48,060 nt of DNA from Candidatus Neomicrothrix sp. UBA2983 (GTDB lineage Bacteria; Actinomycetota; Acidimicrobiia; Acidimicrobiales; MedAcidi-G1): positions 1 to 48,060 of the forward strand of contig DEAL01000002.1 of the NCBI GenBank assembly GCA_002346745.1, written 5' to 3'. The notes beneath the pieces were generated by a model that was given only the letters and a program-made list of their open reading frames with translations, was not told the DNA's origin and did no database searches. Each line of letters opens with the position of its first letter. Position 1 is the stretch's first letter. A program made the position numbers and the translations under genes. Shown here piece after piece: positions 15,240 through 21,945 of the stretch.

Positions 15240-15245
15240 TACAGT
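15240..15245 (+). promoter_or_regulatory. Putative leaderless -10 element (TACAGT)
   Basis: TACAGT lies 5 nt before ATG 15251 with no ribosome binding site between them. It is one of several such elements in the window. Confidence 0.5.
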
Positions 15246-15250
15246 GCTCC

Positions 15251-15646
15251 ATGGCCATCGGACCGGCGACCAGGGGACTGGTGCCGGATCCGCGTCCGGC
15301 CGACGTCGACTACCGGCTAGCCCGCCAGAACACCCTGAGGGCCTACCGGAACGGTTCCCTGGCTCGACACCTGGTGTGCGACGCCCAGGCGATGTTGCAG
15401 CGCAACGCCCACCACTGCGGAGAGCGCACCGGCGAAGTGTGTCCGATCTGCGAGGAGCGCGAGCTGGTCCACGTCGTCTACGTGTTCGGGCCGCGGCTGC
15501 CCGCCCATGGCCGGTGCCTCTCGGTCCCGGGCGAACTGGCCCGCTACGACGCCAGGTCCGGCCACTATTCGGCCTACACGGTCGAGGTCTGTGCCGACTG
15601 CGCCTGGAACCACCTGGTGCGCGTGTCCGTCGTCGGCCGCGGCTGA
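15251..15646 (+). CDS. DUF5318 family zinc-ribbon-like protein
   Basis: 131 aa. The family pattern is visible: VDYRLARQNTLRAYRNGSL, LVCDAQAMLQRNA, then CPICEERELVHVVYVFGPRL, and CADCAWNHLVRVSVVGR at the end. The two CxxC pairs could hold one zinc ion. DUF5318 proteins are conserved through actinobacteria and have no known function. The gene stands alone between pcnA and panB. Confidence 0.8.
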   Translation: MAIGPATRGLVPDPRPADVDYRLARQNTLRAYRNGSLARHLVCDAQAMLQRNAHHCGERTGEVCPICEERELVHVVYVFGPRLPAHGRCLSVPGELARYDARSGHYSAYTVEVCADCAWNHLVRVSVVGRG

Positions 15647-15743
15647 GCCGCCCCTCCGCTTCGCCCCACCCACCGCCGACCTCCTGTCCGGGGGCGTCGG
15701 ATGTCACAGCAGTCGATCATGGGCCTCGAGCGGGTCGCTCTGT

Positions 15744-15749
15744 TAGGTT
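15744..15749 (+). promoter_or_regulatory. Putative -10 element (TAGGTT) for panB
   Basis: TAGGTT stands about 50 nt before the panB start. No convincing -35 is seen. The 5' leader is short and panB has its own strong AAGGAGG. Confidence 0.35.
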
Positions 15750-15800
15750 GTGCCGTACCGCCGGCAGCCGGAGTGCGCTGGACGGGGAAGGAGGCCAGTC

Positions 15801-16676
15801 ATGGCTCAGAAGATGACGGTGCCCGCCGTTCGGGCACGCAAGACGATCTGCCGGTCGACGGACGGGGCGTCCGGTGACGACCACCCGCTCGTGATGCTTA
15901 CGGCGTACGACGCTCCGGGTGCCCGCATGGTCGACCAGGCCGGTGCCGACCTGATCCTGGTTGGCGACTCGGTGGCGATGGTGGTGCTCGGCTACGACGA
16001 CACCCTGCAGGTGACCGTGGACGACATCGCCCACCACACCGCCGCCGTGGCCCGGACCCGACCGAACGCCCTCGTCGTCGCCGACATGCCGTGGATGAGC
16101 TACCACGTGTCCGTCGAGGAGACCGTCCGCAACGCCGCCACGCTCATCCGCGCTGGCGCCCAGGCCGTCAAGCTCGAGGGTGGTCGTCGCCGCCTGCCGA
16201 TGATCGAGGCCCTGATCGCCGCCGAGATCCCCGTTATGGGCCACCTCGGCCTGACCCCGCAGTCGATGCACGCCATGGGCGGCTTCAAGGTCCAGGGACG
16301 AGACGTCCAGGCGGCCCTCGACCTGGTCGACGCCGCCAAGGCTCTGGCCCACACCGGCTGCTTCTCGATCGTGCTCGAGGGGGTACCGGACCGGGTGGCC
16401 GCGAGGGTCTCGGAGACCGTCGACGTGCCGACCATCGGCATCGGCGCCGGGCCGGACTGCGACGGTCAGGTGCTGGTCTTCCACGACGTGCTCGGGATCG
16501 AGCACCAGATCCTGCCCAAGTTCGTCCGCCGCTATGCCGACCTGCACACGGCGGGCGTCGAGGCGCTCGAGCGGTTCGCTGCCGACGTGCGTTCCGGGGC
16601 CTTCCCGAACGCCGACGAGAGCTACGCCATGGACGACGAGAAGGCCGACGCACTCGGCCTCTACGGCGCCGCCTGA
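15801..16676 (+). CDS. panB: 3-methyl-2-oxobutanoate hydroxymethyltransferase
   Basis: 291 aa. It transfers a hydroxymethyl group from methylenetetrahydrofolate to 2-oxoisovalerate, giving ketopantoate, the first step of pantothenate and CoA synthesis. Family landmarks are MLTAYDAPGARMVDQAGAD, ILVGDSVAMVVLGYDDT with the metal Asp, VVADMPWMSY, VKLEGG, and PVMGHLGLTPQSMHAMGGF. The end TIGIGAGPDCDGQVLVFHDV is also typical. ATG 15801 follows AAGGAGG at good spacing. No other pantothenate gene lies nearby, so it appears to be a single transcription unit. Confidence 0.95.
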   Translation: MAQKMTVPAVRARKTICRSTDGASGDDHPLVMLTAYDAPGARMVDQAGADLILVGDSVAMVVLGYDDTLQVTVDDIAHHTAAVARTRPNALVVADMPWMSYHVSVEETVRNAATLIRAGAQAVKLEGGRRRLPMIEALIAAEIPVMGHLGLTPQSMHAMGGFKVQGRDVQAALDLVDAAKALAHTGCFSIVLEGVPDRVAARVSETVDVPTIGIGAGPDCDGQVLVFHDVLGIEHQILPKFVRRYADLHTAGVEALERFAADVRSGAFPNADESYAMDDEKADALGLYGAA

Positions 16677-16686
16677 GCGCCTCGTC

Positions 16687-16726
16687 CCCGTTCGCCTCCC
16701 AAGGGGCCCGTTCGCCTCCCAAGGGG
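16687..16726 (+). repeat. Perfect tandem repeat, 2 x 20 bp
   Basis: CCCGTTCGCCTCCCAAGGGG occurs twice with no gap (16687-16706 and 16707-16726), just after the panB stop. Each unit contains CCC-AA-GGGG, which could form a small hairpin. The remaining bases to 16929 hold a GATAGCCT element near 16819 that may be an rpsF promoter. Confidence 0.9.
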
Positions 16727-16929
16727 AAGGCCGACTGTCACACCCCCCGTGCACACTGTGGGACATGGCGACCAGACGGGACACGAGGCACGGCCAGCAC
16801 GCGTGCCGGACCGGCGCCGATAGCCTCACCACGCTCCCCCGGAGCCTGACAACCCGTTCCCCCTGCCCCGGACGAGGGGCCCCGGGACAGCATCCGTGCC
16901 CCCGGGACCAGAGGAGGTGAGTGCCTGCC

Positions 16930-17289
16930 ATGCGGGCCTACGAACTGATGATCATCTTCGACGGCGACCTCGAGGAGGCGGCCGTTGCGGTCAGCCTCTC
17001 GAAGGTCACCGCCGCCATCGAGGCCGAGGGCGGCCGTGTGGCTACCACGCTCGATTCCGAGCCGTGGGGCCGTCGCCGCTTCGCCTACCGGATCAACAAC
17101 AAGTGGGAGGGCGTCTACGTCGTCCTCGAGGTGGTCACCGAGGCCACCAACCTCGACACCACCGACCGGATCCTCCGGCTCGCGGACCGCAGCGAGGTGG
17201 TCCGCCACAAGATCCTCCGCCTGCCCGACGCCGAGGCCGTTCGCCGCGGCCTCGTGGGCGGCGGTGAGCCGACGGCCGAGGCCGTCTGA
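16930..17289 (+). CDS. rpsF: 30S ribosomal protein S6
   Basis: 119 aa. S6 of the small ribosomal subunit pairs with S18 on the central domain of 16S rRNA. The N-terminus MRAYELMIIFDGDLEE, the RRFAYRINNKWEGVYVVLEV strand and DRILRLADRSEVVRHKILR are typical. ATG 16930 matches the family start, although GAGGAGGT is 11 bases upstream and an in-frame GTG at 16921 is possible. First gene of rpsF-ssb-rpsR-rplI, the usual actinobacterial set. Confidence 0.95.
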   Translation: MRAYELMIIFDGDLEEAAVAVSLSKVTAAIEAEGGRVATTLDSEPWGRRRFAYRINNKWEGVYVVLEVVTEATNLDTTDRILRLADRSEVVRHKILRLPDAEAVRRGLVGGGEPTAEAV

Positions 17290-17306
17290 GTACCAGGAGC
17301 ACCGAC

Positions 17307-17750
17307 ATGGCTTTCAACAACACCGTCACGGTCGTGGGCAACATCACCCGCGACCCCGAACTGCGCTTTACGCCGGGTGGGGCCGCCGTGGCCAACTTCG
17401 GCCTGGCGTGGAACCGCAAGGACCAGAACGGCGAGGACGTCGCCTCCTTCTTCGATGTCACCTGCTGGCGCAGCCTGGCCGAGAACGTGGCCGAGTCGCT
17501 GACCAAGGGTGCACGTGTCATCGTGACCGGCCGCCTCGAGCAGCGCTCCTGGGAGAACCAGGAGGGCGAGCGCCGCTCCAAGGTCGAGATCGTCGCCGAG
17601 GAGGTCGGACCCAGCCTGCAGTGGGCGACCGCCGAGGTGACCCGTAACGAGTTCCGCGGTGGCGGCGATGGCGGCGGTTTCTCCGGCGGCCAGGGCGGCG
17701 ACCGTCCCTCGGGTAGCGGCAACTTCCCGACCGATGAGGAGCCCTTCTGA
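17307..17750 (+). CDS. ssb: Single-stranded DNA-binding protein
   Basis: 147 aa. The OB fold is at residues 1-105 (NTVTVVGNITRDPELRFTPG, FFDVTCWRSLAENVAESL, KGARVIVTGRLEQRSWE). A Gly-rich flexible tail ends in the acidic tip FPTDEEPF that recruits partner proteins. It coats single-stranded DNA in replication and repair. The ATG follows CAGGAGCACCGAC. The stop overlaps the rpsR ATG by one base (TGATG). Confidence 0.96.
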   Translation: MAFNNTVTVVGNITRDPELRFTPGGAAVANFGLAWNRKDQNGEDVASFFDVTCWRSLAENVAESLTKGARVIVTGRLEQRSWENQEGERRSKVEIVAEEVGPSLQWATAEVTRNEFRGGGDGGGFSGGQGGDRPSGSGNFPTDEEPF

Positions 17751-18244
17751 TGGCACGACGTCCCCCCCGTCGCACCAAGCCCCGCGACAATCGCCGCGGG
17801 CGCCGCAAGGTCAGCGCCCTGACCATCGCCAAGGTCGAGTACGTCGACTACAAGGACACCGAGCTGCTCAACAAGTTCGTCTCGGACCGGGCGAAGATCC
17901 GTGGCCGTCGCGTCAACAGCAACGACGCCCGCCAGCAGCGCGAGGTCGCCAAGGCGGTCAAGAACGCCCGAGAGATGGCGTTGATCCCTTTCACCAACCG
18001 GGTCACCACGCAGCGCCGCGAGCGCCGTGCCGACGAGCGCGGTGGACACTCCGACGGCCCGCCGTCGCGTCCGTCCATGCCGCCGCCCGGCTCCGGCGCC
18101 GAGGACGCCATCGCCGAGGACGCCATGGAGAGCGTCGACGAGGCCATGCTCCCCGAGGACGTGACCTTCGAGGCCGCCGAGGAGTCCCCTGCCGGCGATG
18201 AGCCGATCGCCGTGGGTGGCGACGAGAGCGAGGAACTGTCGTGA
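17750..18244 (+). CDS. rpsR: 30S ribosomal protein S18 with a long acidic C-terminal extension
   Basis: 164 aa, about twice the usual 75-90. Residues 1-90 are a normal S18: basic N-terminus, VEYVDYKDTELLNKFVSD, then KIRGRRVNSNDARQQREV and KNAREMALIPFTNR. Residues about 96-164 are an added tail, first Pro/Gly/Ser-rich, then strongly acidic (AEDAIAEDAMESVDEAM and later acidic runs). The frame stays open with high GC3 and is coupled by GTGA to rplI, so a frameshift is unlikely. S18 binds S6 on the ribosome platform. The tail's function is unknown. Confidence 0.93.
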   Translation: MARRPPRRTKPRDNRRGRRKVSALTIAKVEYVDYKDTELLNKFVSDRAKIRGRRVNSNDARQQREVAKAVKNAREMALIPFTNRVTTQRRERRADERGGHSDGPPSRPSMPPPGSGAEDAIAEDAMESVDEAMLPEDVTFEAAEESPAGDEPIAVGGDESEELS

Positions 18245-18687
18245 AGGTCCTCCTGCGCACCGACGTCGAGGGCCTCGGCCGTACCGGCGACATCGTCAAC
18301 GTCGCCCGCGGCTACGCCCGTAACTACCTCGTGCCCAAGGGCCTGGCTGTGGCGGCCACCGCTGGCATCGCGGACCAGGCCGAGGTCATGCAGCGCAAGC
18401 GCGCCCTGCAGGCCGCCGAGGACCGGGCCGACGCCGAGGCGGCCGCCACCCAGCTGGCGGGGGCCGTGCTGACCGCCAGCGCCAAGGCGTCCGAAGAGGG
18501 CCGGCTCTACGGCTCCGTCGGCAGCGCCGAGGTGGCCGCCGCCCTTGCCGACCAGATCGGCGTCAACGTCGACCGCCAGCAGGTCGAGGGCGAGGTCGCC
18601 AAGGACGTCGGCCTCCACGAGTTCACGGTGCACCTCCACCCCGAAGTGGCAGTGCCGGTGAGCCTCGAGGTCACGGCCGAGGACTGA
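18241..18687 (+). CDS. rplI: 50S ribosomal protein L9
   Basis: 148 aa, normal length. The N-terminal rRNA-binding domain shows MKVLLRTDVEGLGRTGDIVN, ARGYARNYLVPKGLAVAAT and a long connecting helix. A C-terminal domain follows (EEGRLYGSVGSAEVAAAL to the end). GTG 18241 overlaps the S18 stop as GTGA. Last gene of the rpsF set, with dnaB after a 278-bp gap. Confidence 0.95.
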   Translation: MKVLLRTDVEGLGRTGDIVNVARGYARNYLVPKGLAVAATAGIADQAEVMQRKRALQAAEDRADAEAAATQLAGAVLTASAKASEEGRLYGSVGSAEVAAALADQIGVNVDRQQVEGEVAKDVGLHEFTVHLHPEVAVPVSLEVTAED

Positions 18688-18705
18688 GCCGATGACCGCC
18701 GGTGC

Positions 18706-18800
18706 TCCACAGCAACCGACGGTCGTCCACAGTTCCGTCCCCAGCGTTTTCCCCGCGTCCGGGCGCGAATTCGGGGTGATTTCCACGGCCTGTCCACTGG
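18706..18800 (+). promoter_or_regulatory. Cluster of four TCCAC motifs (DnaA-box-like) before dnaB
   Basis: TCCACAG occurs at 18706 and 18726, exactly 20 bp apart. TTTCCACGG and CTGTCCACTGG follow near 18780 and 18790, all on the plus strand. TCGTCCACA at 18724 differs by one base from TTGTCCACA, a DnaA box form common in GC-rich actinobacteria. They may control dnaB or extend origin-region DnaA binding. The motif is short, so chance is possible. Confidence 0.35.
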
Positions 18801-18965
18801 TGACGCACAGGGCCGATCCGGCAGTATGGCCGGGGCGCCGAACGGCGTCCGGTGGCCAGGATCACGGGTCGGACCATCCCGTGGGCCGCTCCGACAGTGG
18901 CAGGGGACAGGGAGTCCGATGGGTGCAGGAAGCGACCGGGCCAGTACTCGGGGGACGTCGGGCCG

Positions 18966-20444
18966 GTGAGTGACGAACTCCCTCCCACCGGCGATGACCT
19001 ACCCGCCGAGCCGCCACCCGTCGACGACGCACCGCTCCCCGAGCCGCCACCTGTCGACGACGGATCCGACCGGTGGGGTGCCGACGACCGGTCCTCGTCC
19101 GGCCGGCCCCGGTCGTCCGCCGTGGGGCGGGTTCCTCCACACAACGTTGATGCCGAGGCATCGCTGCTGGGCGCCATGCTGCTGTCGCGCGACGCCATCG
19201 CCGATGCGCTCGAGATCGTCGAGGCCGACCACTTCTACAAGCCGTCGCACGCCCACGTGTTCGATGCCATCTGCACGCTCTACTCCATGGGCGAGCCGGC
19301 CGACCCGGTCACCGTCGCCGAGGCGCTGGCCCGGGCCGGTGTGCTGGACCAGCTCGGTGGCCCCGGCCTGCTGCTCGAACTCCAGGCCTCCACGCCGGCC
19401 ACCTCCAGCGCCGCCAAGTACGCCCGCATCATCCAGGAGCACGCCACCCTCCGGAGCCTGATCGGCGCCGCCAACGAGATCGCCGAGATCGGCTATGGCC
19501 GGCCCGACGACGTTGTCAAGGCCGTCGACGAGGCGGAGAACCTCGTCTTCCAGGTCGGCCAGGGACGCGTGGCCGACACCACGGCCAAGATGCGCGACCT
19601 GCTCGACGTCAACCTCGACGCCATCGAGCGCCGCTACGAGAGCGGCGAGGACATCACCGGCATCCCGACCGGCTTCGACGACTTCGACCACCTGCTCTCG
19701 GGCCTCCAGCCCAGCAACCTCGTGATCGTCGGCGCCCGTCCCGCCATGGGCAAGACCTCGTTCGCCCTCAACATCGCCACCTCGGTGTCGATGACGCAGA
19801 ACCTGCCGGTGCTGCTGTTCTCGCTGGAGATGAGCCAGCTTGAGCTCAGCCAGCGGATCCTGTGTTCCGACGCACGCGTCGACTCCAAGAAGGTGCGAAA
19901 CGGCAACCTCAACGAGGAGGACTGGGCCCGCATCAACCACGCCGTCGGGAGGTTGGGCGAGGCGCCGCTGTGGATCGACGACAACCCGAACACCACCGTG
20001 ATGGAGATCCGGGCCAAGGCCCGTCGCCTCAAGAGCCGTGTCGGCCAGTTGGGGGTCGTGATCGTCGACTACCTCCAACTCATGACCGGCCGGTTGAGCG
20101 CCGAGAGTCGCCAGGTGGAGGTCTCCGAGATCAGCCGTGGACTCAAGATCCTCGCCCGCGAGCTGGAAACGCCGGTGATCGGCCTGTCACAGCTTTCCCG
20201 GGCGCTCGAGGTGCGCCAGGACAAGCGGCCGATGCTGGCCGACCTCCGTGAGTCGGGCTCGATCGAGCAGGACGCCGATGTGGTGGCCTTCATCTACCGG
20301 GACGAGGTCTACAACCCGGAGTCGCCCGACATCGGCACTGCCGAGGTGATCATCGCCAAGCACCGCAACGGACCCACGGGCGTCACCCGACTGGCGTTCC
20401 TGCCACACCTCACACGCTTCGCCAACATGGCCCGAGTCGCCTGA
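18966..20444 (+). CDS. dnaB: Replicative DNA helicase DnaB
   Basis: 492 aa from GTG 18966. An acidic, Pro-rich N-terminus has a duplicated EPPPVDD segment (about residues 15-31). The DnaB N-terminal domain follows at about 53-160 (RVPPHNVDAEASLLGAML). The RecA-like C-terminal ATPase has Walker A in VGARPAMGKTSFALNIA, Walker B in VVIVDYLQLM, and LSQLSRALE with RPMLADLRESGSIEQDAD. It unwinds DNA at the fork. No intein is present. The start is not certain, since no good ribosome site is visible and the frame opens at 18852; the core domain is unaffected. Confidence 0.95.
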   Translation: MSDELPPTGDDLPAEPPPVDDAPLPEPPPVDDGSDRWGADDRSSSGRPRSSAVGRVPPHNVDAEASLLGAMLLSRDAIADALEIVEADHFYKPSHAHVFDAICTLYSMGEPADPVTVAEALARAGVLDQLGGPGLLLELQASTPATSSAAKYARIIQEHATLRSLIGAANEIAEIGYGRPDDVVKAVDEAENLVFQVGQGRVADTTAKMRDLLDVNLDAIERRYESGEDITGIPTGFDDFDHLLSGLQPSNLVIVGARPAMGKTSFALNIATSVSMTQNLPVLLFSLEMSQLELSQRILCSDARVDSKKVRNGNLNEEDWARINHAVGRLGEAPLWIDDNPNTTVMEIRAKARRLKSRVGQLGVVIVDYLQLMTGRLSAESRQVEVSEISRGLKILARELETPVIGLSQLSRALEVRQDKRPMLADLRESGSIEQDADVVAFIYRDEVYNPESPDIGTAEVIIAKHRNGPTGVTRLAFLPHLTRFANMARVA

Positions 20445-20522
20445 GCGGCGGACGACTGATGACCGGGCCCGACACGCAGCGTCCGCTCCACCGGGCGACG
20501 GCCACCTGAGGCCGACGGGCCG

Positions 20523-20723
20523 GTGTTCCTCGGCGAGGACCTGCTGGGCTGGCTGCTGCTGGCGCTCGGTGGTGCCATGGCCGTCGGCAACGTGCTGGCG
20601 CTGGTGCGCCCTCCGGCGGGCGGCCCGGACGCAGCCCGCCCGCCCCTGGTCCGCAGCCTGTTGTACGCGGCGCTGGGCCTGATGGTGGCGATCTGGGCGC
20701 TGGCAACCCTGGCCGGCAGCTGA
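20523..20723 (+). CDS. Small two-helix membrane protein
   Basis: 66 aa from GTG 20523. Two hydrophobic helices (about 7-27, LLGWLLLALGGAMAVGNVLA, and about 45-64, SLLYAALGLMVAIWALATLA) are joined by a Pro-rich loop. GC-rich third positions and a GAGG upstream support coding. I do not recognise a family. It lies between dnaB and the mechanosensitive channel gene. Confidence 0.55.
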   Translation: MFLGEDLLGWLLLALGGAMAVGNVLALVRPPAGGPDAARPPLVRSLLYAALGLMVAIWALATLAGS

Positions 20724-20787
20724 CCCCGCAGCGACCTTGTCCCATCCGGGGTCCTGCATGAACGGTCGGGACCGGACGCGGGTCCGC

Positions 20788-20793
20788 TACCGT
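20788..20793 (+). promoter_or_regulatory. Putative -10 element (TACCGT) for mscS
   Basis: TACCGT lies 20 nt before ATG 20814, and CGGAGGT is between them. A short leader with a ribosome site is likely. Confidence 0.4.
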
Positions 20794-20813
20794 GCCGCGC
20801 CGGAGGTACCGAC

Positions 20814-21905
20814 ATGATGACAAGCCTGCCCCGAACCCTGACCGAGGCCTGCGGCCTTGAGCCCGGCTTCATCTGCGAGTGGGTGTACGACACCACCGAC
20901 AACGAGGCCGCCGCCGAAGTCGTCGGCTGGCTGGTCGAGCGACCGCTCAAGGTCGTGGTCATCCTGCTCGGCGCCTGGCTGCTGAACCGGTTCGTCGGCC
21001 GCGCCATCGACCGGCTGGTCACCCGCATCGTCGAGACCCGCTCACAGGAGACCACCGAGGCCGAGTCCGACGACCTGATGGCCCGTATGGGTCGTCGTGC
21101 CCGCAGCAAGCTGCAGCGAATCCAGGAGCAGGCCGAGCGCTCCAAGCAACGGGCGGTGACCCTCGGGGCCGTGCTGCGCAGCATCGCCACCTTCGCCATC
21201 TACGCCATGGCCGTGCTGGCCATGCTGGGCGAGCTCGGGCTCGATCTGGGTCCGTTCATCGCCGGCGCCGGCATCGTGGGCCTGGCCATCGGCTTCGGCG
21301 CCCAGTCGCTGGTCGCCGACTTCATCGCCGGCATCTTCATCATCATCGAGGACCAGTACGGGGTCGGCGACTACGTCGACGTGGGCAGCGCCGCCGGCAC
21401 GGTCGAGCGGGTGACGCTGCGGACGACGGTGATGCGCGACGTCAACGGCACCGTCTGGGTGGTTCCCAACGGGGACGTCCGTCGGGTCGGCAACTCGTCG
21501 CAGCTCTGGGCGCGCACGGTGCTCGACGTGGACGTGGCCTACGACACCGACATCGACCTGGCGGCCAGCGTCATCAAGCAGGTCGCCGATGAGATCTGGC
21601 AGGAGGGCCTCGAGTCGGCGACGGTGCTCGAGGAGCCCGAGATCTGGGGCGTCCAGAACTTCGGCGCCGACGCCATCTCCATCCGGCTGGCGGTCAAGAC
21701 CGAGCCGGGCGAGCAGTGGGCCACAGGCCGGATCATCCGGGCCAGGCTCAAGAAGGCCTTCGACGAACACGGCATCGAGATCCCGTTCCCGCAGCGCACG
21801 GTGTGGGTCAACAACGTGGTCCAGCGCGATGCCGCCGACGCAGGGGCCACCGAGGTCCGCGACGACCTGCTCGAACGGCGTTCGGGCGGCGACGGCGACG
21901 AATAG
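20814..21905 (+). CDS. mscS: MscS-family mechanosensitive channel
   Basis: 363 aa. A transmembrane helix at about 39-60 is followed by a basic and acidic linker helix (70-115). Two further helices then lead into the pore-lining TM3 segment (FIAGAGIVGLAIGFGAQSLV, about 149-168). After it come the beta domain (EDQYGVGDYVDVG, VWVVPNGDVRRVGN) and the C-terminal alpha/beta domain. It releases solutes on hypo-osmotic shock. Alternative translation at the second Met is possible. Convergent with the ABC transporter fusion. Confidence 0.92.
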   Translation: MMTSLPRTLTEACGLEPGFICEWVYDTTDNEAAAEVVGWLVERPLKVVVILLGAWLLNRFVGRAIDRLVTRIVETRSQETTEAESDDLMARMGRRARSKLQRIQEQAERSKQRAVTLGAVLRSIATFAIYAMAVLAMLGELGLDLGPFIAGAGIVGLAIGFGAQSLVADFIAGIFIIIEDQYGVGDYVDVGSAAGTVERVTLRTTVMRDVNGTVWVVPNGDVRRVGNSSQLWARTVLDVDVAYDTDIDLAASVIKQVADEIWQEGLESATVLEEPEIWGVQNFGADAISIRLAVKTEPGEQWATGRIIRARLKKAFDEHGIEIPFPQRTVWVNNVVQRDAADAGATEVRDDLLERRSGGDGDE

Positions 21906-21930
21906 AGGGGCTGGCGGTCGGCGACTGCTC

Positions 21931-21943
21931 CGGCCACCGGCCG
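21931..21943. terminator. Small GC hairpin between convergent genes
   Basis: CGGCC-ACC-GGCCG forms a perfect 5-bp stem between the mscS stop and the transporter stop. There is no T-run on either side, so a terminator role is only a possibility. Confidence 0.3.
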
Positions 21944-21945
21944 TA

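Noticed and set aside
17750..18244. Frameshift explaining the long S18
   Set aside because: The tail keeps the same codon bias, ends in a GTGA overlap with rplI, and no alternative frame gives a normal S18 end.
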